A stretch of DNA of 7,231 nt, taken from assembly GCA_004378665.1 (NCBI GenBank), contig SOIA01000374.1:1-7231 (forward strand), in the 5' to 3' direction. Numbering within the stretch: position 1 is the stretch's first letter; the number at the start of each line of letters is the position of its first letter. This DNA is from Candidatus Aminicenantota bacterium. GTDB taxonomy: Bacteria > Acidobacteriota > Aminicenantia > Aminicenantales > Aminicenantaceae. Position numbers and translations under genes: made by a program. Under the pieces are notes generated by a model. It was not told the DNA's origin and did not search any database. It worked only from the letters and a program-made list of their open reading frames with translations. This document shows, one piece after another, positions 1 to 7,016 of the stretch.

Positions 1-2810
1 CTGATTTTGATCATGACTCTGGCTTGGCGGGGTTGCTGTCTCCCCCAGACCTCTCCAAAAATCGGGATGTCTTCTTTGACAAAAGAGATGGGTTTCTGGC
101 TGTTGGTGAGGTTAAAGACGTCAAACCTGAAGATCAAAGCCATATCTTGAGAGAGTCGAAGGCCCCGAAGGGAAAACTTCTTTTCAATGCCCAGGTCCAG
201 GTAAAAGTGAGGTTCAGTCTCTCTCGTTCCTCTTGTTTCGGGGAAGGAGTAATATCCTCCAAAAAAAGGCACATAGCCCAATTTTTCCCAGTAATATCCG
301 GATACCCATTCAAAGGCGACGGAAAAGGTGAAACCGTATGGCGCGAAGTACATAGAGCTCAGCTTGAGGTTGTGGTCGACAGAGTAAGGGAGTTTTCCGT
401 ACCAGCCCTCATCCCCGATCCCTCTTCCTCCTAAACCGCCCAAGGCCCAATCCCAATACGCTTTTTCATCCTCGTATCCGGGAATATCGGGAATGTAGAT
501 ATGGTTTCCGAAAAGTCCGATGTAGTTGGTGCTCCCTTCTTCCTGGTCCCAGGAGCCTGTTTCGGTTTGACCGGGGTTCGTCCCTTTTGCGGTGGAATAG
601 CTGTAGGATGTGTACAGATAAAAGTTCGGACCGATCTTTCCGTTGAGTTCGAATTCAAAACCCTCATAATTCCTTCTTTTGTGTTCAAAATTGTCATACA
701 GAAACTTGTACGCAGTGACCAGGTCGAAGATAGCAAGGACTTCGAGCAGCTTTTCTGATTTTGTGCGGACATAACGGGCTTTGAACACCCAATCTCGTCC
801 CAGTTTCCGGTCAAACTCGATGAGGTACCGCGTAAGGAAGTTCGGCTCCAGAGTTTCATCGATTTCGAAGGGCTGAGCACCCTGTTCGTTCTCGAACAGC
901 CAGTTCACCGGGTCATGCAATTCAGCCCCAGAGGGAGTCGGAGGTCCCTGCCAGCGGTAGGTGCGGAATTTCAATCCGGCTCCGGAATTGAGCAGGCCGA
1001 GGGGCATGGTGGTGATCAGGTCAGAGAATCTTCCCCATCCGAGTTTGAAAACGTTGATCCCGTTTCCGGTGATGTCTACAGCCAGAGAGAAGCGAGGCGA
1101 GAGGAAATCGCGGAGGTTCCAGTACCAGAGAGTGTCTCCGTTATTGTCCTGGCAGTGCTGGGTCTGGCTTCGGATTCCTGCCATGAAAGTGAACCTCCCC
1201 CACGTCATTTTGTCCTTGAAGAAAATCCCTATTCCCCGTGCGGAGTTGATGAAATCAAAATCTCCATACTCGTAGAAGAAAGTCGGGGTTCCCTGGCCCC
1301 CAGCCCAGGTATCGAAATAGTATTTTGTGCCGTTGTCAAACCCGTTAGCGGGATAGATGTCTTCATCGATCCCGGTGAAATCCACGGCGAATTCGGATGA
1401 GAAGCTGTAATATTCAAAGCCAAAGCTGAGTTCATGATGGCCGAAGGTCTCTGTATCGATGAACTTTGTCAGCTTGATGTTAAGATCCAGGCGTTTCTGA
1501 TTGTCTGTAATGTTTCCGTAAGAGTTATTGATGCCCCGGGCCAGATCCTCGATGTAGTACTTGGCAGGCCCGAGGTTCTGGTCTGCGGGCTCTGTGAAAG
1601 AGTCTCTTTTGACGTGCCCCAATCCGGCTTCGATAAAGGTCGAAGAGTTGAGAATGCCTTTGTAGTTAAGCCTGAGTATGAGGTCTGCAAAATCATTGGT
1701 CTCGTAGAGCTCCGGTATGCCGATCCCGCCGCTCTGCCTGAGGGAGGTATGGTATATGGATGTCACGGAAAAGTTATGATTGCTGTTGACAGCGTAAGTG
1801 AGCTTGCCGAAGATGTTGTTGCTGCGCAGGGTGAGGCTTCCACCCGGGACAAAGAGATAGTCCATGTATCCGTCTTTTGTTTGCTCTGTATCCGTGAAAT
1901 TGTTGTTGGAAAAGAAATACCAGAGCTTATCCTTTTTAAAAGGTCCGCCGAAATTGAGATACCAGTTGGCGTGAGAGAACGAGTCGGGCTCGCTTACGAC
2001 AGACATCTGGTCCATCCGCGGCGCCTGGAGGCTCTTATCCGTGAAAATGAGGGAGGTTTCCCCCATGAATTTATTGCTTCCGCTTTTGGTGACCATGTTC
2101 ACGATGCCGCCATACGCGGAGCCGAATTCAGGGCTGAACGGGTCGGAGATGATCTGGATTTCGTCCAGAGAATCGTAATTGAGATGCATTCCCGCGTTTC
2201 TCAACCTCACGCCGCTGATCGAGAGTCCGTCAACGATCCAGTTCGTCCCTTCTTCTCCTTCCCCCCGGAAGCTGGGGAGGCCCTGAGTGGCTGTTCCCCG
2301 GCGTGTGTTGACTCGAACTCCAGTCACTCCGGGAGTGATCTTAACGGCATCCACCACTGTCCGGTATTGGGACGGAATGGTTTCCAGTTCAGTCGTTGTC
2401 AGATGGAAGCTCGTGTTTGTGGACGTTTTGTCGATCAAAGGGAGTTCTGCCGTGACAACGATTTCTTTTCTTATCGCTGATAATGCCATGGTAACTTTTA
2501 GGTTTGTCACCTGACCCAGGCGGACGATGACATTTTCCTGAATAACAGGGTTGAATCCTTCGATATTGAAGGTGAGCGTGTAGTTACCCACAGGGAGGAT
2601 CGGGAAGTGAAAATCTCCGGTTTTGGATGAAAGGATCGTCCTTTTCCCCTGAAGGCGGGGGCTTTGCGCTGTGATCTCGACTCCTGGTAAACCCTCCCCT
2701 TTTTCCTCTATGACTTTGCCCTTGATCTCTCCGGTTTCCACACTCCATGCCTGGGCCCAGAAAAAAAAGACGAACAGGATAAGCAGTGCAGGTCGTGCAA
2801 TCCTTTTCAT
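1..2810 (-). CDS. TonB-dependent receptor, Oar-like, with N-terminal carboxypeptidase-regulatory-like domain (3' end beyond the window)
   Basis: Outer-membrane beta-barrel protein of the TonB-dependent receptor superfamily; substrate unknown. I translated all 936 codons in the window and found no stop or frameshift; the frame is still open at base 1. A signal peptide covers about residues 1-22 (MKRIARP followed by a Leu/Phe-rich core). Residues 25-110 form a carboxypeptidase-regulatory-like fold (GEIKGKVIEEKGEGLPGVE, later GNYTLTF). A TonB-box-like EIVVTAE lies at 116-122. The plug follows at about 126-245, with NWIVDGLSISG (190-200), SPEFGSAYGG (226-235) and NMVTKSGSNKF (238-248). The rest is aromatic-rich alternating beta-barrel sequence with many Gly/Tyr/Trp turns. 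The last visible residues, PRQARVMIKI, resemble a closing barrel strand, so few codons are probably missing. No SusD-like partner is visible. It is the last visible gene of the leftward operon, 44 bases after the inositol-phosphate synthase. Family call is firm; ligand and TonB dependence are inferred. Confidence 0.93.
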   Translation of the reverse strand, partial: MKRIARPALLILFVFFFWAQAWSVETGEIKGKVIEEKGEGLPGVEITAQSPRLQGKRTILSSKTGDFHFPILPVGNYTLTFNIEGFNPVIQENVIVRLGQVTNLKVTMALSAIRKEIVVTAELPLIDKTSTNTSFHLTTTELETIPSQYRTVVDAVKITPGVTGVRVNTRRGTATQGLPSFRGEGEEGTNWIVDGLSISGVRLRNAGMHLNYDSLDEIQIISDPFSPEFGSAYGGIVNMVTKSGSNKFMGETSLIFTDKSLQAPRMDQMSVVSEPDSFSHANWYLNFGGPFKKDKLWYFFSNNNFTDTEQTKDGYMDYLFVPGGSLTLRSNNIFGKLTYAVNSNHNFSVTSIYHTSLRQSGGIGIPELYETNDFADLILRLNYKGILNSSTFIEAGLGHVKRDSFTEPADQNLGPAKYYIEDLARGINNSYGNITDNQKRLDLNIKLTKFIDTETFGHHELSFGFEYYSFSSEFAVDFTGIDEDIYPANGFDNGTKYYFDTWAGGQGTPTFFYEYGDFDFINSARGIGIFFKDKMTWGRFTFMAGIRSQTQHCQDNNGDTLWYWNLRDFLSPRFSLAVDITGNGINVFKLGWGRFSDLITTMPLGLLNSGAGLKFRTYRWQGPPTPSGAELHDPVNWLFENEQGAQPFEIDETLEPNFLTRYLIEFDRKLGRDWVFKARYVRTKSEKLLEVLAIFDLVTAYKFLYDNFEHKRRNYEGFEFELNGKIGPNFYLYTSYSYSTAKGTNPGQTETGSWDQEEGSTNYIGLFGNHIYIPDIPGYEDEKAYWDWALGGLGGRGIGDEGWYGKLPYSVDHNLKLSSMYFAPYGFTFSVAFEWVSGYYWEKLGYVPFFGGYYSFPETRGTRETEPHFYLDLGIEKKFSLRGLRLSQDMALIFRFDVFNLTNSQKPISFVKEDIPIFGEVWGRQQPRQARVMIKI

Positions 2811-2822
2811 CGGCAATGACTG

Positions 2823-2828
2823 CTCCTC
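2823..2828 (-). promoter_or_regulatory. Ribosome binding site of the receptor gene, leaving the start ambiguous
   Basis: GAGGAG on the minus strand lies 12 bases before the ATG at 2810 but only 6 bases before an in-frame TTG at 2816 (TTG CCG ATG). The TTG has the better spacing. Using it would add only Met-Pro to the signal peptide, so the mature protein would not change. ATG is kept as the conservative start. Confidence 0.55.
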
Positions 2829-2854
2829 GTCAGAATCAAGCAGAAAAGCCTAAT

Positions 2855-3988
2855 CTATTTCTTGCTTTTGTCTTTTTTTGGCTTGGCCGGAGTTTTGCTG
2901 GCTTTTTGGCCGTACTTTTTGATGAATTTTTCAGTGAGATCTTTCGCTTCGCTGTCTGTGTACTGACGGGGTGGAGTTTTCATGAAGTAGGAGGAAGGAG
3001 CATGCAGAGCCCCGGAGATTCCGTTGTCCAGAGCCAGTTTGCAGCATCTGATGGCATCGATGACAACCCCTCCCGAATTGGGAGAATCCTCGACCGATAA
3101 TCGGCATTCCAGGGACATCGGGACATTACCGAAGTGACGGCTTTCGATTCTCAAGAAGCACAGCTTGTTATCCTTCTGCCAGGGCACGTAATCGCTCGGG
3201 CCGACATGGACATCATCCTCGTCGATCTCAAGCCCCCTCGCTTTGATCTGGGATGTCACAGCCCCGGTCTTGGATATTTTTTTGGAATAAAGCCTCTCTC
3301 GTTCCAGCATGTTCAGGAAGTCCGTGTTTCCGCCAGTGTTGAGCTGGTAGGTTCTGTCGATCGGCATTCCCCGGTCCAAAAAGAGGTTGACCAGTGTCCT
3401 GTGCAGGATGGTGGCTCCAACCTGGGACTTGATGTCGTCTCCTATGATCGGAAGATTTCTTTCCTCGAACCTTTTCTGCCAGTACCTCTCGCTGGCGATG
3501 AAGACGGGTATGCAGTTAATAAAGGCGCATCCGGCCTTCAAGACCTGTTCGATATACCATTTTGTGGCTTCCTCACTCCCCACAGGGAGGTAATTGATGA
3601 CGACATCGGTTTTGGTGTCTTTGAGGATTCCGATCACATCCGCGGTAGAGCCCGGTGCTTTCTGGATGATCCGGGAGAGGTATTTTCCGAGGCCGTCATG
3701 AGTCATTCCCCGCTCGACTTTGACTTTCTTATGAGGAACTTTGGAAAACTTGGTGGTATTATTTGGGGGAGTGAAGATCGCCTCGCTCAGGTCTTTCCCG
3801 ACTTTATTCTTATCTATGTCAAAAGCCGATACGAATTCGATATCGCGGATATGGTATCCGCCCAGGCTGATATGCATGACTCCGGGAATAAAGTCTGTGT
3901 TTTTAGCATTTTTGTAGTATTCCACTCCCTGGATCAAGGAAGAGGCACAGTTCCCGACACCAATAATACCTACTCTGATTTTACCCAT
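2855..3988 (-). CDS. ino1: myo-inositol-1-phosphate synthase (inositol-3-phosphate synthase), prokaryotic type
   Basis: Cytoplasmic NAD-dependent enzyme that isomerises D-glucose-6-phosphate to 1L-myo-inositol-1-phosphate, the first step of inositol lipid or inositol solute synthesis. The 377-residue product opens with a Rossmann dinucleotide-binding motif, VGIIGVGNCASSLIQG, at 6-21. The catalytic core has INYLPVGSEEATKWY (131-145), GDDIKSQVGATILHR (183-197), with the lysine typical of the active site, and NTGGNTDFLNM (217-227). Length and motifs match the compact actinobacterial/archaeal class rather than the longer eukaryotic enzymes. The chosen ATG begins MGKIRVG, just before the Rossmann strand; it lies 4 bases after the upstream stop and has AGGAG 10 bases before it. 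An upstream in-frame ATG at 4039 would add 17 residues and overlap the previous gene by 47 bases, so it is less likely. Residues 362-377 form a Lys/Ala/Pro-rich tail that is probably disordered. Coupling to the phosphatidyltransferase gene suggests the product feeds an inositol phospholipid. Confidence 0.95.
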   Translation of the reverse strand: MGKIRVGIIGVGNCASSLIQGVEYYKNAKNTDFIPGVMHISLGGYHIRDIEFVSAFDIDKNKVGKDLSEAIFTPPNNTTKFSKVPHKKVKVERGMTHDGLGKYLSRIIQKAPGSTADVIGILKDTKTDVVINYLPVGSEEATKWYIEQVLKAGCAFINCIPVFIASERYWQKRFEERNLPIIGDDIKSQVGATILHRTLVNLFLDRGMPIDRTYQLNTGGNTDFLNMLERERLYSKKISKTGAVTSQIKARGLEIDEDDVHVGPSDYVPWQKDNKLCFLRIESRHFGNVPMSLECRLSVEDSPNSGGVVIDAIRCCKLALDNGISGALHAPSSYFMKTPPRQYTDSEAKDLTEKFIKKYGQKASKTPAKPKKDKSKK

Positions 3989-3992
3989 TTCC

Positions 3993-4646
3993 TCAGGTCT
4001 CCTTTCCGGACTTGTCTGCGTTCTCGACTTTTCTAACATAGAAAGTCCTCTGGATCACTGTGATATGGGATATTACTGCGATCATTGCCAGGACAATGAT
4101 CATTGCCAGGTCAAAGACGTTGAAGATCGAGCCCAAGACTGCGCCAAGGGTAAGCAAGCCGATTCTTTCTGCCCTCTGCATGATTCCTATATTGCATTCG
4201 ATCCCTAGACCTTCGGCACGTGCCCTTGTGTAACTCACTAAAGTGGAGCCGAGCATCGCCGCGATCGTGAGCCAGAGGGCCCAATGATTCCTGAAATAAA
4301 CAGCAATCCCCAGGAAAATAAAAAATTCTGAGTACCTGTCTAATGTGGAATCGAATATGGCTCCGAACAGGCTTTTTGTGTTGGTGCTTTCCGCGACCTT
4401 GCCGTCCAGTATATCGAATATCCCGCATACGAATATGGTGATGCCTGCCAGGAGTGGCCGCTCGAGTATGAATAATGCCCCTGCCGCCATTCCGGCCACC
4501 AGAGCCAAGACGCTTAAGGCGTTTGGGCCGATGCGAAGATTGACGAGCAACGATGTCAAAAAATTCAGGTAACGATGGGCAAGGGATATGAGCTTTTTGG
4601 GAAGAATCCGGGTGAATTCCTTTGTCTCGCTGTTCATGAGAGCCAT
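3993..4646 (-). CDS. CDP-alcohol phosphatidyltransferase, probable phosphatidylinositol-phosphate synthase
   Basis: Integral membrane enzyme that transfers a phosphatidyl group from a CDP-lipid to an alcohol. The neighbouring gene makes that alcohol inositol-1-phosphate by inference, giving phosphatidylinositol phosphate. The 217-residue protein has several hydrophobic helices (about 42-60, 64-80, 108-117, 122-137, 162-175, 178-196). The family signature runs from residue 78 to 103: Asp78, Asp81, Gly82, Ala85, Gly95, Asp99 and Asp103, with standard spacing. The usual Arg after Ala is Glu86 here. A second block, SYTRARAEGLG (138-148), then RAER (158-161), resembles the archaeal and actinobacterial inositol-phosphate branch. 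It is the first gene of the leftward operon. No Shine-Dalgarno precedes the ATG at 4646, and an alternative ATG at 4637 would drop only three residues. A phosphatidylglycerophosphate synthase role is possible but less supported by context. Confidence 0.88.
   Translation of the reverse strand: MALMNSETKEFTRILPKKLISLAHRYLNFLTSLLVNLRIGPNALSVLALVAGMAAGALFILERPLLAGITIFVCGIFDILDGKVAESTNTKSLFGAIFDSTLDRYSEFFIFLGIAVYFRNHWALWLTIAAMLGSTLVSYTRARAEGLGIECNIGIMQRAERIGLLTLGAVLGSIFNVFDLAMIIVLAMIAVISHITVIQRTFYVRKVENADKSGKET
3999..4003 (-). promoter_or_regulatory. ino1: Ribosome binding site of the inositol-phosphate synthase, inside the end of the upstream gene
   Basis: AGGAG on the minus strand (within AAAGGAGA) lies 10 bases before the ATG at 3988. 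It sits inside the last codons of the phosphatidyltransferase gene, whose TGA is at 3995-3993. This supports translational coupling and the shorter 377-residue start. Confidence 0.6.
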
Positions 4647-4647
4647 T

Positions 4648-4653
4648 ATTATA
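4648..4653 (-). promoter_or_regulatory. Possible -10 box directly before the phosphatidyltransferase start
   Basis: A perfect TATAAT on the minus strand ends one base before the ATG at 4646. No good -35 is present at 16-18 bases: TTATGT at 18 is a poor match. If this box is used, transcription would begin around 4641, after the first ATG. The message would then start almost at the second ATG (4637), making it effectively leaderless. The lack of a Shine-Dalgarno fits, but the sequence is AT-rich and a chance match is possible. Confidence 0.35.
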
Positions 4654-4749
4654 GCTATTTTTGCCGTAAAAACATAATGAATTATTTCGACTATTCTTTT
4701 TGTCGCTCGGGAAGTTTTGTGTGTGCAAAGAATAGAAGTTGTTCTGTCC

Positions 4750-4768
4750 GATTTTTCGATGAGAAATC
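4750..4768. repeat. Short imperfect inverted repeat in the divergent intergenic region
   Basis: GATTTTTC and GAGAAATC form 8-base arms with one mismatch around the 3-base centre GAT. GAGAAATC recurs at 4810-4817, inside the spacer of the rightward tRNA promoter. It could be a regulator-binding site shared by the divergent units, but it is short and in AT-rich sequence. No T-run follows on either strand, so it is unlikely to be a terminator. Confidence 0.25.
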
Positions 4769-4797
4769 CAATGTTGAAAAATGACGGGAAGGGCAGA

Positions 4798-4826
4798 TTG
4801 AAAAAAATAGAGAAATCATCTATATT
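4798..4826 (+). promoter_or_regulatory. Sigma-70-type promoter of tRNA-Leu
   Basis: TTGAAA (4798-4803) and TATATT (4821-4826) are separated by exactly 17 bases, and each differs from consensus at one position. The predicted start is near 4833, giving a leader of about 33 bases before the tRNA at 4866. The same transcript may continue into the GH97 gene, for which no separate promoter is evident. Confidence 0.7.
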
Positions 4827-4865
4827 TTGAGATGTTCAAACCACCTTGATTTGCTCATTGAATGT

Positions 4866-4951
4866 GCCGGGGTGGCGGAATTGGTAGACGCAAGGGACTT
4901 AAAATCCCTCGTTGGTTATCCAACGTGCCGGTTCGAGTCCGGCCCTCGGCA
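4866..4951 (+). tRNA. tRNA-Leu (anticodon UAA)
   Basis: A complete class II tRNA cloverleaf can be folded by hand. The acceptor GCCGGGG (4866-4872) pairs with CCTCGGC (4944-4950), with one G-U pair, and A4951 is the discriminator. The anticodon stem AGGGA/TCCCT (4893-4897/4905-4909) encloses CTTAAAA, with anticodon TAA at 4900-4902. The long variable arm CGTTGG-TTAT-CCAACG (4910-4925) is typical of tRNA-Leu. The T arm is GCCGG-TTCGAGT-CCGGC (4927-4943). The 3' CCA is not encoded, so it must be added enzymatically. Confidence 0.97.
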
Positions 4952-4986
4952 CTCTTTTTGTACCTTTTTAAACTAAGGAGAAGATC

Positions 4987-6945
4987 ATGAGAAATGGCAA
5001 AACCCTGAGTTTTTTATTTATTTTTCTGCTGGCAACCATACTGCCGGCCAAAACCTATCGGCTCTACTCACCCAACCAAAAACTCAATTTACAGATACAG
5101 ATAAAGGACATTATTTCATTCTCTTTGAGGCACGATAATATTCACCTTTTATCAGCCGCCCCCATCTCCATTACCCTGAAAGAATTCGGGCAGCTGGGGA
5201 AAAATGGCGAGGTTATAAGGGCCAGAAGAAAAGAGGTAAACACCACAATTGATCCGGTTGTGCGGCAAAAAAGCAGTCAAATCACCAATCGATACAATCA
5301 GTTGCGGCTCACTTTTAAAGGCAATTATGCCTTGACTTTCAGGGTTTTTAATAGTGGTATTGCCTATCGCTGGGAAACAGATATAGCCGAAAATATCACG
5401 GTGATAAATGAAGGATCGACAGTCACCTTTAACAAACAAGATCGAATCTATTTCCCGGAAGAGAAAAGTTTTATGTCTCACAACGAAAGGACTTATGCCT
5501 ATCTTGACATCCAGAACATCGCTCCTCCACGTTTCTGCAGCCTGCCCGTACTGGTGGACTCAGCAAGTGGCATAAAAATTCTGTTAACCGAAACGGATCT
5601 GGAGGATTACCCGGGTATGTGGCTGCAGGGAACTGGCACATTATCTTTAAAGGCAATCTTTCCTGCCTTTCCCCTGGAGGAAAAATTAATGCGGGACCGT
5701 GATCTACAGGTCACCCAGCGGGCCAATTATATTGCCCGAACCAGGGGACAACGCTCCTTCCCCTGGCGTATCCTGGCTGTGGCAAATAATGACCGACAAC
5801 TCATTACCAACCAGCTTACTTTTCTGTTGGCCAAAGCCAATCGTATCAAGGATCCCTCCTGGATCAAACCCGGTAAAGTAGCCTGGGACTGGTGGAATTT
5901 TAACAACATCTACAATGTGCCCTTTAAAGCAGGTGTGAATACTGATACCTACAAATATTATATTGATTTTGCCAGCAGATATGGAATTGAATACATCATA
6001 CTCGATGAGGGCTGGTATAAACTAGGCAACCTGTTGGATATCAATCCTGAGATTGACATGGAGGCCATTCTGGCCCATGCCAGGAAAAAAAACGTGGGGA
6101 TCATCCTGTGGGTGGTATGGAAAACACTGGATGACCAGATGCAGGAAGCCATGGACCAGTTTGAGAAATGGGGAGTTAAAGGAATAAAAGTGGATTTTAT
6201 GCAACGGGACGATCAAAAGATAGTCAACTACTACCATAAAGTGGCCAGTGAAGCTGCCAGGAGAAAAATGGTGGTGGACTTTCACGGTTCATACAAACCC
6301 AGTGGCCTGCACCGCACATATCCCAATGTCCTCACCTGCGAAGGGGTGAAGGGTTTGGAAAATACCAAATGGAGTAACCTCCCCGATCCCGAGCATGATG
6401 TAACCCTCCCTTTTATTCGTATGGTTGCAGGCCCCATGGACTACACTCCCGGAGCCATGATAAACAGTCAAAAGGAAAACTTCCGGCCAATATTCAAAAG
6501 ACCCATGAGCATAGGTACCCGCTGTCACCAGCTGGCCATGTATGTGGTGTTTGAAAGCCCCCTGCAAATGATGTGTGACAGCCCGGCCAATTATTTGAGG
6601 GAACCGGAGTGCACCCGGTTCATTTCCAGGATTCCCACCGTGTGGGATCAAACTTTGGTACTGGAAGCCCGAGTGGGAGATTATGTTGTTATAACTCGTA
6701 AAAATGGCCTTACCTGGTATGTGGGAGCCATGACCGATGATCAGGGCAGGGAGTTCACCATTCCACTGACTTTCTTGGATAAAGGTAAAAATTATCAGGC
6801 GGAAATATTTCAGGACGGCATCAATGCCCACCGTTTTGGCAATGATTATAGGTATCTCAAAAAGGTGGTTACCTCAACAGATTCACTGCACATCAAAATG
6901 GCCACAGGCGGTGGCTGGGCTGCCATTTTAGAGCTGAAAAATTAG
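4987..6945 (+). CDS. Secreted glycoside hydrolase family 97 enzyme, probable retaining alpha-galactosidase type
   Basis: Predicted periplasmic or secreted alpha-glycosidase. Residues 1-21 form a signal peptide (MRNGKTLSFLFIFLLATI, ending LPA) with no lipobox cysteine. The 652 residues show the GH97 layout: N-terminal beta-sandwich (about 22-285), TIM barrel (about 296-545) and C-terminal beta-sandwich (about 555-650). Family motifs include GIAYRWETD (124-132), PGKVAWDWWN (295-304), YIILDEGWY (336-344), GIKVDFMQRDDQ (399-410), DFHGSYKPSG (431-440) and TCEGVKGLE (450-458). Asp403 fits the nucleophile and Glu452 the acid/base of the retaining branch described for Bacteroides BtGal97a, whose length (about 660) is similar. 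SusB-type inverting alpha-glucosidases are longer. The ATG is preceded by AAGGAG with a 6-base gap. It lies 35 bases after tRNA-Leu, with no SusC/SusD or sugar regulator beside it. Family is firm; substrate is inferred. Confidence 0.93.
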   Translation: MRNGKTLSFLFIFLLATILPAKTYRLYSPNQKLNLQIQIKDIISFSLRHDNIHLLSAAPISITLKEFGQLGKNGEVIRARRKEVNTTIDPVVRQKSSQITNRYNQLRLTFKGNYALTFRVFNSGIAYRWETDIAENITVINEGSTVTFNKQDRIYFPEEKSFMSHNERTYAYLDIQNIAPPRFCSLPVLVDSASGIKILLTETDLEDYPGMWLQGTGTLSLKAIFPAFPLEEKLMRDRDLQVTQRANYIARTRGQRSFPWRILAVANNDRQLITNQLTFLLAKANRIKDPSWIKPGKVAWDWWNFNNIYNVPFKAGVNTDTYKYYIDFASRYGIEYIILDEGWYKLGNLLDINPEIDMEAILAHARKKNVGIILWVVWKTLDDQMQEAMDQFEKWGVKGIKVDFMQRDDQKIVNYYHKVASEAARRKMVVDFHGSYKPSGLHRTYPNVLTCEGVKGLENTKWSNLPDPEHDVTLPFIRMVAGPMDYTPGAMINSQKENFRPIFKRPMSIGTRCHQLAMYVVFESPLQMMCDSPANYLREPECTRFISRIPTVWDQTLVLEARVGDYVVITRKNGLTWYVGAMTDDQGREFTIPLTFLDKGKNYQAEIFQDGINAHRFGNDYRYLKKVVTSTDSLHIKMATGGGWAAILELKN

Positions 6946-7016
6946 CTTAAATATTTTTCCCTTTCCGCAATTTCCACCCACTGACATCCAAGAATGAGAG
7001 TATCACATAAATAACG

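Noticed and set aside
1434..2480. 348-codon open frame on the plus strand
   Set aside because: It lies wholly antisense to the receptor gene, whose frame reads as a coherent plug and barrel. The plus-strand translation has no recognisable domain. It is open because of the receptor's codon usage.
2761..2768. Run of eight A near the receptor start as a possible frameshift or pseudogene site
   Set aside because: The run encodes Phe codons in the signal peptide core, and the frame continues without a stop for the remaining codons in the window.
3134..4036. 300-codon open frame on the plus strand
   Set aside because: It is the antisense shadow of the inositol-phosphate synthase, whose motifs are unmistakable.
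4111..4728. 205-codon minus-strand frame overlapping the phosphatidyltransferase
   Set aside because: It is an alternative frame, rich in Arg and His, without membrane segments or family motifs. The 3993-4646 frame carries the CDP-alcohol signature.
4955..4970. T-runs after tRNA-Leu as an intrinsic terminator
   Set aside because: Two T5 runs are present, but no stem other than the tRNA's own arms precedes them, so a terminator cannot be called from sequence alone.
1..6945. Polysaccharide utilisation locus formed by the TonB receptor and the GH97 enzyme
   Set aside because: The two genes are on opposite strands, separated by two lipid genes and a tRNA. No SusD-like protein or sugar sensor is visible, and the receptor is Oar-like rather than SusC-like.
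6946..7016. Bidirectional terminator between the converging GH97 and transporter genes
   Set aside because: No inverted repeat with a flanking T-run could be found in these 71 bases.
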